From Chloroflexota bacterium (GTDB taxonomy: Bacteria > Chloroflexota > Limnocylindria > P2-11E), in NCBI GenBank assembly GCA_005881085.1, contig VBGU01000038.1, positions 1 through 12,719 of the forward strand: 12,719 nt of DNA, written 5' to 3'. Both the position numbers and the translations under genes were made by a program. How positions within the stretch are numbered: position 1 is the first letter of the stretch; every line of letters starts with the position of its first letter. Positions 6,425-12,719 of this stretch are shown one piece after another. The notes beneath the pieces are model-generated. The model was not told the DNA's origin. It was given only the letters and a program-made list of their open reading frames with translations, and made no database searches.

Positions 6425-7293
6425 TGGATCAGCTCGTCTCGCTCCTCGCCTACGAGTTCGTGCAGAACGCGATCGCGGCGGGGTTCGTGATCGCGATCGT
6501 CTCGGGCATCGTGAGCGGCTTCGTTGTGGCGCGCAACATGTCGTTCGCCGTACACGCGCTCGCCGAGCTCGGCTTCACCGGCGCGGCGGGGTTCATTCTG
6601 CTGCGGCTCTCCCCCGTCTTCGGACTCCTCGTGGGCACCGCGGTCACCGCCGTGTTCATCGGCGCTCTGGGGGTCCGCGCGCGCGGCCGCGACGTCGTGG
6701 TCGGCGTCGTCATGGCTTTCGGGCTCGGTCTGGGCGTCCTCTTCATCACCCTCTACAAGGGTTACGCGAACCAGGCCTTCGCGATCCTGTTCGGGACGAT
6801 CACCGGCGTCAGCCGCGGCGACGTCCTGCTACTCGTCGCGATCGGCGCCGTGACGCTGATCGCGCTCGCGGCGGTGTACCGGCCGCTCACGTTCGCGACC
6901 GTGGATCCCGAGGTCGCCGAGGCCCGCGGCGTTCCTGTGGGCGCGCTCGCGGTCGTGTTCCTCCTGATCATGGCCGCCGCGGTCGCCGAAGCGATCCAGG
7001 TCGTGGGCGTCCTCCTGATCCTCACGCTCCTCATCACCCCGGGCGCAGCGGCCGAGCGCCTTACGCCCCGACCGGGGCTGGCCACCGCGTACAGCGTGGG
7101 GATCGCGCTCCTCTGCACCATCGGCGGGATCCTTCTGTCGCTCGTAACGAACGCGCCCGTCAGCGTCTTCGTGACCTCGCTCAGCTTCGCGTGCTATCTC
7201 CTGGCGCGATTTGTGATCGGACCCCGCCGCCGGGAGCTGCGCCTCGCGACGGCTCCGGGCTCCAGAGCTCGGGAGAAAGCGACGACCGCCTAG
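6424..7293 (+). CDS. znuB: Zinc ABC transporter permease ZnuB-like
   Basis: This 289-aa integral membrane protein of the ABC-3 family (ZnuB/TroC/MntB type) forms the translocation channel as a homodimer. The sequence is nearly all hydrophobic helices, about eight. It includes the family features ARNMSFAVHALAELGFTGAAG near the N-terminus, the DPEVAEARGVPVG loop and the VGVLLILTLLITPGAAAERLT stretch that contacts the ATPase. The start is the ATG in TGATG overlapping znuC; an open extension upstream inside znuC is not expected to be translated. Its TAG stop is part of CTAG, which on the other strand also ends the YibE/F gene, so the two operons converge with no spacer. Confidence 0.92.
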   Translation: MDQLVSLLAYEFVQNAIAAGFVIAIVSGIVSGFVVARNMSFAVHALAELGFTGAAGFILLRLSPVFGLLVGTAVTAVFIGALGVRARGRDVVVGVVMAFGLGLGVLFITLYKGYANQAFAILFGTITGVSRGDVLLLVAIGAVTLIALAAVYRPLTFATVDPEVAEARGVPVGALAVVFLLIMAAAVAEAIQVVGVLLILTLLITPGAAAERLTPRPGLATAYSVGIALLCTIGGILLSLVTNAPVSVFVTSLSFACYLLARFVIGPRRRELRLATAPGSRAREKATTA

Positions 7294-8363
7294 GACCGGG
7301 GCGATCGGTCCGCGAGATATGTCGCGATCGCGGTGGTGAGCGGGACGCAGAGCACGAGCCCAATGCTCGCGATGAGGACGGCCATGACCGACTGGGTGAT
7401 CTCCTCGCTGTTGATCGAGACAGAAAGCGGCTGGAAGCCGAGCGAGACGAGGACGATGAGCGGCAGTGCCCCGCCGAAGTACGCGAGCGCGAGGGTGTTC
7501 ACGAGCGAGCCGATGTGGTCGCGGCCGACGTTCAGCGCCGAGAGGTAGAGGGCCCGGCCGTGAACGTCGCTCGTGGCTGACAGCTCGAACACGGTCGAAG
7601 CCTGGCCCACCGCCATGTCGACGAGCGCTCCGAGCGACCCGACCACGACGCCCGCGAGCACGAGCCGCGGCATGTCCACCTTGCCGGCCGTCCCGACGAA
7701 CACGAAGATCGCGTCCTCCGTCCCGAGCCCGGTAATTCGCGCGACGGAGACTGCGACGGCGGCGAGGACGAGGACGAGAACGAGCGCCCCGAGCGTCCCG
7801 AGCAGCGCGGCCACGCTCTTTTGGTTGAATCCGTGGACGACGAACACGGCCACGACGAGCACGCCGATCGAACCGACAAGGGTCGCGAGAAGCGGATCGT
7901 TCCCGCTCCGGACCGCGGGAAGGACGGCGAGGAGGAACACGGCGATGCTCGCGCCGAGGCCCGCGAGAGACGCGACGCCCTTCCAGCGTCCGACGGCGAC
8001 GAGCGCGATCGCGAGGAGCACGACGAACGGCCAGAGCGACGGAAGCCGAACGATCTCCGAGATCGTGTACGTGCGAGTGTTTCCCTCGCGGCTAAGCGTG
8101 AGCAGGACGCGGTCGCCCGGAGAGAGGAAGCCGTTCTCGTTCAGCGCGCGCCGGCCATCCCACTCGAGCTCGACCGTCTCGCCGCGATAGAGAGAACCGT
8201 CCAGCTGCACCGCCAGGCGTTGGAACTTCGCACCATCGTGATCGCCTGCGGCGATCACCCGCACGACGTGCCCCTCGATGACCTCGATCCCGACGCCCGT
8301 GTTGGGATCGCCGCACGCCGCGATCGCCGCGATGGCTACGGCGAGGACGATGCGGCGCAGCAC
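7290..8363 (-). CDS. YibE/F-family polytopic membrane protein with lipobox-like N-terminus
   Basis: The 357-aa product matches the YibE/F family (Pfam YibE_F), whose function is unknown. It has a signal-like start (LRRIVLAVAIAAIAAC; IAAC satisfies the lipobox), an extracytoplasmic beta-rich domain of about 90 residues (EGHVVRVIAAG to TISEIVR), then seven hydrophobic helices. The family-like loop GTAGKVDMPRLVLAG and a SLGALVDMAVGQAS helix are clear. The GTG at 8363 is chosen because it follows the upstream gene's TGA by one base (TGAGGTG); an ATG at 8411 would overlap that gene by 47 bp. It is the last gene of a run that begins with a nickel permease, suggesting a role in metal uptake or in the cell envelope. 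A lipid anchor on a polytopic protein would be unusual; the cysteine could be coincidental. Confidence 0.85.
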   Translation of the reverse strand: MLRRIVLAVAIAAIAACGDPNTGVGIEVIEGHVVRVIAAGDHDGAKFQRLAVQLDGSLYRGETVELEWDGRRALNENGFLSPGDRVLLTLSREGNTRTYTISEIVRLPSLWPFVVLLAIALVAVGRWKGVASLAGLGASIAVFLLAVLPAVRSGNDPLLATLVGSIGVLVVAVFVVHGFNQKSVAALLGTLGALVLVLVLAAVAVSVARITGLGTEDAIFVFVGTAGKVDMPRLVLAGVVVGSLGALVDMAVGQASTVFELSATSDVHGRALYLSALNVGRDHIGSLVNTLALAYFGGALPLIVLVSLGFQPLSVSINSEEITQSVMAVLIASIGLVLCVPLTTAIATYLADRSPRS

Positions 8364-8364
8364 C

Positions 8365-8808
8365 TCAGCGGACCTGCAGCGTCGCGCCGACCGTCGTTCG
8401 GCGCCCGGCATCGTCGATCACGTCGAAGACCAGGCTGTAGTCGTCGCTGCCGACGGCCGTTCCCGCATCGTCGCGCATGTCCCACAGCACCGCCACGTCG
8501 GCGGATCCCGCTGCAACGGTGATGGGATCGATCGCGAGGTGTCTCACCGTCGCGGTCCCATGAAACCCGCTCGCCTGAACGAACGGATCGAGCGGTCCGC
8601 GGAGCGTGCCCGTCGTTGGGCTGAGGCGGATGGTCGCGCGGATGGTCTCGCCGACCGTGTACGTGGGCTTCACGATCACGTCGACCCTTCCGTTTGGCAC
8701 GCTCGTCGGTATCACGAGATCGCTGATCGGCGCCGCAGTCCTCACCGGCGGCGCGGAGCCGCAGGACGCGAACACGAGCAGCGCGAGGAGCGCCGCGGGA
8801 CGCCGCAC
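8365..8808 (-). CDS. Small lipoprotein of unknown function, Ig-like fold predicted
   Basis: This 147-aa protein is not recognised by family. It starts (GTG at 8808) with a lipoprotein signal: MRRP, a short hydrophobic core, then FASC with Cys16. The mature part reads like a single beta-sandwich, with alternating hydrophobic strands, a YTVGETIRATIRLSP stretch like the strands of protease-inhibitor or Ig-like domains, and WDMRDDAGTAVGSDDYSLVF resembling FlgD-type Ig repeats. No metal-ligand cluster stands out. It lies 12 nt after the nickel permease stop and one base before the YibE/F start, so all three are probably one transcript. A role as an envelope partner of either neighbour is inference. 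Confidence 0.75.
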   Translation of the reverse strand: MRRPAALLALLVFASCGSAPPVRTAAPISDLVIPTSVPNGRVDVIVKPTYTVGETIRATIRLSPTTGTLRGPLDPFVQASGFHGTATVRHLAIDPITVAAGSADVAVLWDMRDDAGTAVGSDDYSLVFDVIDDAGRRTTVGATLQVR

Positions 8809-8820
8809 CGCCTGAGGTTA

Positions 8821-9744
8821 TTAGGTATGGGCGCCGAAGAGGACCTCCTGCAAGTCCGGGAGAGCCGTACCGAGACCGCTGATGAAGAGGATGCCGATGA
8901 GGAGGCTGCCGAGTCCCGCGACGAAGCCGACCACGACGTACACGGTCCGCAGGCGCTGCGCGCCGATGAATCCCGACGCGCTGACCACCGCGACGAGCGT
9001 GTTCGACGCGAGCAACCCGACCACGAACGCGAGCAGGATCACGATCCCGGTGACGCCGGTGACGCCGGCGATGCCCGCGAGGAGCAGCGCCTGCGAACCC
9101 GTCTCGGCGCCGACGCCGTGGATCATTCCGACACCGAACGCCGTCTTCGGTCCGTACTGCGTCGCGTGGACCGACGGCGAGGGCGTGTGCTCGTGGCCGT
9201 GGATCCGCGCCTGGAGCGCGCCCCAGCCGTAGCGCACGAAGTCGAAGACCAGCATCCAGCGGCTGCGAAGGCGAAATTCGCCCTTGCCGCGCAGGTACTG
9301 GTAGACGGAGAAGAGCACCCAGACCCCAAGAAGGACGAGCGTCACGCCGACGACCTTTTCAAGGATTGGATCCACCCATGAGGGAAGGACGGCGCCCAGG
9401 AGCAGCGCCGCGATCCCGAGGACGAGCACGACGAAGGCGTGGCCGAGCGCGTAGAGCGTGGCGAGCCCGACCGCGTGACGCTCCTCGTGCGCGAACCGTG
9501 ACTCGGCGAGCGAATGCATCGCGCTGGGTCCTTCGGCCTCGTGCTCGTGCTCGTGGCCACGCAGCTCGTCGGGCTCGTGACCGTGGGACGGCATCGGCGC
9601 GCCGGCCGGCACGTTCGCCTCGGTGTGGCTCGCGCTCGTGGTGCTCGTGATGTCGGTGATCGCGGCGATGTGGTCCCAATCGAAGCCGTGCCGGAACCCG
9701 AGCGCGGCCATGCCGAGGAGCAGGACGACAAGGCTGAGGTCCAC
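8821..9744 (-). CDS. Nickel/cobalt permease of the NiCoT/UreH type with His-rich loop
   Basis: The 307-aa membrane protein carries the signature of nickel/cobalt transporters, RHGFDWDHIAAI in TM1, with the HX4DH motif at H19, D24 and H25. It also has the later conserved stretches ALGHAFVVLVLG and GMIHGVGAETGSQ. Between TM1 and TM2 lies a hydrophilic loop of about 50 residues (40-90) containing nine histidines, including GHEHEHE and SHGHE, suited to collecting Ni(II) or Co(II). The start is the GTG at 9744; an ORF extension to 9852 runs into the divergent regulator gene and is rejected. It ends with tandem TAA stops. A Nur-like operator and a Nur-like regulator on the other side of its promoter favour nickel over cobalt. 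It is first in a three-gene run. Confidence 0.88.
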   Translation of the reverse strand: MDLSLVVLLLGMAALGFRHGFDWDHIAAITDITSTTSASHTEANVPAGAPMPSHGHEPDELRGHEHEHEAEGPSAMHSLAESRFAHEERHAVGLATLYALGHAFVVLVLGIAALLLGAVLPSWVDPILEKVVGVTLVLLGVWVLFSVYQYLRGKGEFRLRSRWMLVFDFVRYGWGALQARIHGHEHTPSPSVHATQYGPKTAFGVGMIHGVGAETGSQALLLAGIAGVTGVTGIVILLAFVVGLLASNTLVAVVSASGFIGAQRLRTVYVVVGFVAGLGSLLIGILFISGLGTALPDLQEVLFGAHT

Positions 9745-9757
9745 GCCTCGCAGGTTA

Positions 9758-9773
9758 TCGCAAGTTGTCGCAA
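9758..9773. repeat. Direct repeat TCGCAA-N4-TCGCAA in the nickel permease promoter region
   Basis: TCGCAA occurs at 9758-9763 and 9768-9773 (TTGCGA twice on the other strand). It uses the same TTGC core as the stronger element at 9783-9799 but with 10-bp rather than 11-bp periodicity. It lies 14 bp upstream of the permease start and may be a second, weaker regulator site. Confidence 0.45.
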
Positions 9774-9782
9774 TAGTGACTC

Positions 9783-9799
9783 TTGCAAGACGCTTGCGA
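9783..9799. promoter_or_regulatory. Putative Nur box (nickel-responsive operator)
   Basis: TTGCAA-GACGC-TTGCGA matches the Nur box recalled from Streptomyces coelicolor, TTGCAA-N5-TTGCAA, at 11 of 12 half-site bases. The first half-site is the core of a perfect 10-bp palindrome, TCTTGCAAGA (9781-9790). It sits in the 73-bp spacer between the divergent nickel permease and the Nur-like regulator, so it could control both. Confidence 0.65.
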
Positions 9800-9817
9800 T
9801 TACCGCAGTCTCGCAGC

Positions 9818-10228
9818 GTGAGCGTGGCGGACGAGATCCGCTCGAAGGGCAAGCGAATGACGGTCCAGCGCCGGCTGGTCCTCGACGCCCTCCAGCGCGC
9901 GCGCCATCACACGACGGCGGAGGAGATCGCGCGCCAGGTCCGGTCGCGCCACCCGCAGATCGATCCATCGACCGTATATCGCAATCTCGAGGCGCTGGAG
10001 GGCCTGGGTTTCGTGACCCACACACATCTCGACGATCGCGTGACGCGCTGGCATCGCGCCGACGTCGAGCGGCACGGACACCTCGTGTGCCGCCGCTGCG
10101 GCTCGGAGCAGGAGATCCCGCTCCGCACGCTCGAGCCGCTCGGACGACGTCTGCGAGCCGAGCAGGGGTTCCGCGCTGACCTCGCCCACTCGGCCATCGT
10201 GGGGATCTGCCGCGAATGCGCGCCCTAG
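9818..10228 (+). CDS. nur: Fur-family nickel-responsive regulator, Nur-like
   Basis: This 136-aa Fur-family protein has a winged helix (residues 10-66, DPSTVYRNLEAL as recognition helix) and a C-terminal metal/dimer domain with C91-x2-C94 and C131-x2-C134 for structural zinc. Its histidines fall two residues before those I recall for the metal sites of S. coelicolor Nur: H68, H70 and H124 for the nickel site (70, 72, 126), and H31, H86, H88 for three of four ligands of the second site (33, 88, 90; Glu84 replaces His86). The C85-type zinc-sensing cysteine of the other regulator in this window is absent. It is divergent from a nickel permease with a Nur-like box between. Start GTG 9818 or GTG 9824; no clear ribosome binding site, and upstream extension would cross the operator region. 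Confidence 0.82.
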   Translation: MSVADEIRSKGKRMTVQRRLVLDALQRARHHTTAEEIARQVRSRHPQIDPSTVYRNLEALEGLGFVTHTHLDDRVTRWHRADVERHGHLVCRRCGSEQEIPLRTLEPLGRRLRAEQGFRADLAHSAIVGICRECAP

Positions 10229-10322
10229 TCCGCACCATTCCGCGCACGGCGAAAGGCCGCGACCGACTTCTAAGGCGCTCTGAACAATCCGGACGCAAAG
10301 GCGAGCCGTATCCTTTTCAAGG

Positions 10323-10691
10323 GTGCGCCGCCTTCTCGCGATAGCGGTCTTCTCGCTCGCCGCGTCCGGTGCGACCCTGGCGGGCGCCGGCTTGGTCGTG
10401 GCGCCGCATATCGACCCGCCGGGCACGCCCGCCTTCCACGACCACGTGCTTGCCGCGTACCGCTTCCCCATCTTCCTGATGCAGCTTCAGCAGCTGTACG
10501 CGCGCACTCCGCGGTTGGTCATGGAGTGGCCCCTGACGACGAGCCTGGCGGCGGTCGCGATGGGCTTACTGATCTTCGCCTGGCCGCGTCTTCCGCGGCC
10601 GACGCGTCGGCCCACCGCGGACGTTCCGATCCCGCTCATCTCTCGCGCCCTATGGAGCGCGCCCCTTCTTCTCGGACCGCCCCGAACCTAG
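10323..10691 (+). CDS. Small membrane protein of unknown function upstream of the copper genes
   Basis: I do not recognise this 122-aa protein. It has a signal or membrane helix at about 3-25, a short exposed segment with several His and Tyr residues (PHIDPPGTPAFHDHVLAAY), and a second helix at about 68-86 (TTSLAAVAMGLLIFAWP). A Pro/Arg-rich tail follows. Third codon positions are strongly G/C like its neighbours, which supports it as a real gene. It begins at a GTG 94 bp after nur and ends 48 bp before the next gene. The ribosome binding site is poor. The HDH cluster together with the copCD genes downstream makes metal handling a guess only. Confidence 0.6.
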   Translation: MRRLLAIAVFSLAASGATLAGAGLVVAPHIDPPGTPAFHDHVLAAYRFPIFLMQLQQLYARTPRLVMEWPLTTSLAAVAMGLLIFAWPRLPRPTRRPTADVPIPLISRALWSAPLLLGPPRT

Positions 10692-10728
10692 GCCCGCCTT
10701 TCTCGTGACCAGATATCGAATCTCACCT

Positions 10729-10734
10729 AGGAGG
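10729..10734 (+). promoter_or_regulatory. Strong ribosome binding site
   Basis: AGGAGG 5 nt before the ATG at 10740, the best Shine-Dalgarno match in the window, suggesting high expression of the secreted protein that follows. Confidence 0.7.
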
Positions 10735-10739
10735 GTCCT

Positions 10740-11321
10740 ATGTCGCGTTTGCTCGCGACGGTGGCGGCGCTGGCCGTCATCGCGTCGAGTTTCGCAGTCA
10801 ACACGAACGTCGCGCTCGGACACGAGCGCCGCGCTGTCGGCCCGTACACGTTCGTCGTCGGTTGGACCAACGAGCCCGCCTATTTGAACGCGGCGAACGG
10901 CCTCAGCCTGGACGTGACCGATACGACCACCACCAAGGCGGTCAAGGGCCTCGCGACGACGCTTCACGCCGACGTCATCGTCGGCGGCGGCGCCAAGAAG
11001 CTGTCGCTCGATCTTTCGACCGACGAGGAGAACCCCGGTCACTACGAGGGCAGCTTCATTCCGACAAAGACCGGCGATTACATCTTTCACATCTTCGGCG
11101 ACGCGGGCTCGACAAAGGTCGATGAGCGTTTCGAGTCCGGGCCGAATACCTTCGACGGCGTGGTCTCCACCGACCAGCTGCAGTTTCCCGACAAGGTCCC
11201 GGCGAGCTCGGATCTCGCCGCGCGCCTCGATTCGGTGCAGACCCTCGTGATCGCGGCCATCGTTCTGGCCGGCGTGGCCTTGCTCGTGTCCCTCGGCGGC
11301 CTCGTCATGCGGCGGCGCTGA
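10740..11321 (+). CDS. Secreted, C-terminally membrane-anchored protein of the copper cluster, mature N-terminal His predicted
   Basis: The 193-aa protein has a signal peptide (1-27) with an A-x-G cleavage site (ALG before H28), so the mature chain would begin HERR. A beta-rich extracytoplasmic domain follows (VGPYTFVVGWTNEPAY, GHYEGSFIPTKTGDYIFHIFG), resembling YtkA/FixH-type Ig domains. A single anchor helix (about 167-190) is followed by RRR, leaving the domain outside the membrane. Its TGA overlaps the ATG of copCD (TGATG). A mature N-terminal histidine is also how CopC and other copper-binding proteins build their site, so this may be a copper-binding partner. The further histidines (H76, H100, H126 by approximate count) are scattered, and no known site is obvious. 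Confidence 0.75.
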   Translation: MSRLLATVAALAVIASSFAVNTNVALGHERRAVGPYTFVVGWTNEPAYLNAANGLSLDVTDTTTTKAVKGLATTLHADVIVGGGAKKLSLDLSTDEENPGHYEGSFIPTKTGDYIFHIFGDAGSTKVDERFESGPNTFDGVVSTDQLQFPDKVPASSDLAARLDSVQTLVIAAIVLAGVALLVSLGGLVMRRR

Positions 11322-12719
11322 TGCGACGCCTCGCGGCCGTCTTCGCCTGCGTCCTCGGCGGTGCCGTCCTGATGGGCGGCACCGCGGAGGCCCACGCGAA
11401 CTATGTCCGCTCGAATCCAGACTCGGATGCGCGACTGGTGAAGCCGCCAGCCGAGGTGCGGATCGTGTTCAGCGAGCCGCCCGATCCCAAAGGAAGCGAG
11501 ATCCAGGTGCTCGACACGAATGGGAGGCGCCACGACAAGCGGGACGTCGGGCCCTCCGGCGATGCGAACGGTCTTCGGGTCTCGGTCGAGCCGGTCCCCG
11601 ATGGCGGTTACCTCGTCGCGTGGACCGCGACCAGTGCCGTCGACGGACACACGACGAAGGGAAGTTTCGCCTTCGTCGTGGGGAACGGTCCGCTTCCCGC
11701 CCCTCCGCCGGTCCCCGACGCCGCTCCGCCGCCGAGCGCGCTGGAGATCGCCGGCCGCGCCCTTTCGTACGCCGGGGTCGCGCTCGGCCTCGGCACCGCC
11801 TTCTTCGTTCTCTTCGTGGCCCCCGCCGCGACCGACCCGCGCCGAGAGTCGTCCCTTCTCGGCCTCGCTGGCGCGCTGATCATCGCGGGGTCGCTCGCGC
11901 TCATGGTCGATCAGAGCGCGAAGCTACCGCCGCGGCTCGGCGTCATGCTCGGGGCGCGGGCATTCGCGGGCCTCGTGCTCGCGGCCGTCTCGATCACACC
12001 GCGGCTCGCGTTGATGCGCCCCGTCGGTGCGCTCGCCGGCGGAGGCGTCATGACGCTCGGTCCGCTTGCGACGTTCCGGCCACGCCGGATGATCGCGCTC
12101 GCCGCGGCTATCGCGGCGGCGATGACCGCGACGCTCGTGTCGCATGCGACCGCTCTTGGAAGCCTCAAGGGCATGGCGCTCGATTTCGTTCACGTGCTCT
12201 CGGTCTCGGTATGGACTGGCGGCGTCGTCGCGCTGTTGTGGTGCGTTCTCCTCGCAAAGCGCGACGAAACCGCGGAGGACGCGCGAGCGCTCGGCACGAC
12301 GGTCTGGCGCTTCTCGGTCACCGCGCTCGTCGCCACCGCGCTTCTCATCACCGCCGGAGTGCTCCAGGCCTTCGACCGCCTCGTCCTCATCGACGATCTC
12401 TACGAGACGCCGTACGGGATCGCGCTCGGCGTGAAGATCGTTCTCGTGCTCGTCGCCCTTGCGATCGGCGCGTTGAACCTGCTCCGTTGGGGTCCGCGCC
12501 TTCGCGCGGGGATACGCGCGCGCAGCGCCCTCATCCGGGACACGGTCGCCGAGACGGCGATCTTCGTCGTGATCATCGTCGCGGCGTCCTTCCTGACCGC
12601 GTTCGCGCCGCCGGCACAGCCATCGGCCGCCGCGTACGACCAGACGCAGCATGTCTCCGGTCTGCGCCTTGAGATGCTCGTCGCGAGCGGCGGCCCGGGC
12701 CGCAACACGTATGTCCTGC
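11321..12719 (+). CDS. CopC-CopD fusion copper protein (YcnJ-like), 3' end cut by window edge
   Basis: 466 codons are visible and the frame is open to the right edge. Residues 1-24 form a signal peptide ending AEA, giving a mature chain that starts at H25 (HANYVRSNP). The CopC domain spans 25-120. H25, D108 and H110 (SAVDGHTTKG) match the Cu(II) ligands His1, Asp and His of CopC in order and spacing. After a Pro-rich linker come the CopD helices, including LDFVHVLSVSVWTGGVVALLW with the conserved histidine and the GIALGVKIVLVLVALAIGALN helix. The visible end (LRLEMLVASGGPGRNTYVL) starts the extra beta-rich domain found after CopD in YcnJ-type proteins. The function is copper binding outside the cell and probably import across the membrane. 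It is co-translated with the preceding gene. Confidence 0.9.
   Translation, partial: MRRLAAVFACVLGGAVLMGGTAEAHANYVRSNPDSDARLVKPPAEVRIVFSEPPDPKGSEIQVLDTNGRRHDKRDVGPSGDANGLRVSVEPVPDGGYLVAWTATSAVDGHTTKGSFAFVVGNGPLPAPPPVPDAAPPPSALEIAGRALSYAGVALGLGTAFFVLFVAPAATDPRRESSLLGLAGALIIAGSLALMVDQSAKLPPRLGVMLGARAFAGLVLAAVSITPRLALMRPVGALAGGGVMTLGPLATFRPRRMIALAAAIAAAMTATLVSHATALGSLKGMALDFVHVLSVSVWTGGVVALLWCVLLAKRDETAEDARALGTTVWRFSVTALVATALLITAGVLQAFDRLVLIDDLYETPYGIALGVKIVLVLVALAIGALNLLRWGPRLRAGIRARSALIRDTVAETAIFVVIIVAASFLTAFAPPAQPSAAAYDQTQHVSGLRLEMLVASGGPGRNTYVL

Noticed and set aside
6405..7580. 391-codon plus-strand ORF overlapping znuB and the YibE/F gene
   Set aside because: Arg-rich shadow frame crossing two well-supported genes on opposite strands.
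10246..10260. Short CGGC/GCCG hairpin after nur as a terminator
   Set aside because: Only about 4-5 bp of stem and no T-run; too weak to call in DNA of this composition.
10290..10306. GGACGCAAAGGC, resembling the core of a c-di-GMP-I (GEMM) riboswitch
   Set aside because: The preceding GGCAAACC segment and P2 hairpin, and the following receptor helix, are not present in the correct order.
11620..12672. 350-codon plus-strand ORF inside copCD
   Set aside because: Shadow of the CopC-CopD reading frame, which carries signal peptide, copper ligands and membrane helices.

Overview
The window is high-GC DNA (roughly two thirds G+C by eye) with bacterial gene packing. Many starts are GTG or TTG, stop and start codons often overlap, and there are no rRNA, tRNA, CRISPR or transposon genes. 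The gene mix (a DUF1858-Mrp fusion lacking the CxxC pair, an APH-type kinase, YibE/F, a fused CopC-CopD, Fur-family regulators with an actinobacterial flavour) suggests a Chloroflexota or Actinomycetota-like bacterium, perhaps from an environmental metagenome. Taxonomy cannot be fixed from the sequence alone.

Layout. 1-2211 (minus): a winged-helix DNA glycosylase-like gene of the AlkX/YcaQ family (running off the left edge) lies downstream of, and overlaps, an mrp/ApbC-type ATPase gene. 2212-2288: a divergent spacer with two adjacent hairpins and a tandem TTCAATTG repeat. 2289-4149 (plus): a CDF cation-efflux gene that appears frameshifted after its first membrane helix, overlapped by an APH-fold kinase gene. 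4146-4577 (minus): a Zur-like Fur regulator, divergent from znuA-znuC-znuB (4665-7293, plus). Their spacer holds a sigma70-type promoter flanked by two 15-bp palindromes that look like Zur boxes. 7290-9744 (minus): a tightly packed run of three genes, a NiCoT-type nickel permease, a small lipoprotein and a YibE/F membrane protein. 9818-10228 (plus): a second Fur-family regulator, divergent from the nickel permease, with histidines matching the nickel sites of Streptomyces Nur. A TTGCAA-N5-TTGCGA element lies in the shared promoter region. 10323-12719 (plus): a small membrane protein of unknown function, a secreted and C-terminally anchored protein whose predicted mature N-terminus is histidine, and a CopC-CopD fusion with an intact Cu(II) site, cut by the right edge.

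Working together. From 2.3 kb to the right edge nearly every gene concerns a transition metal: zinc or other divalent-cation efflux (CDF), zinc uptake (ZnuABC with Zur), nickel uptake (permease with Nur) and copper handling (CopCD and two companions). The least described parts are the putative Nur-controlled unit permease-lipoprotein-YibE/F, where two uncharacterised envelope proteins seem to be co-transcribed with nickel uptake, and the two unknown proteins ahead of copCD.
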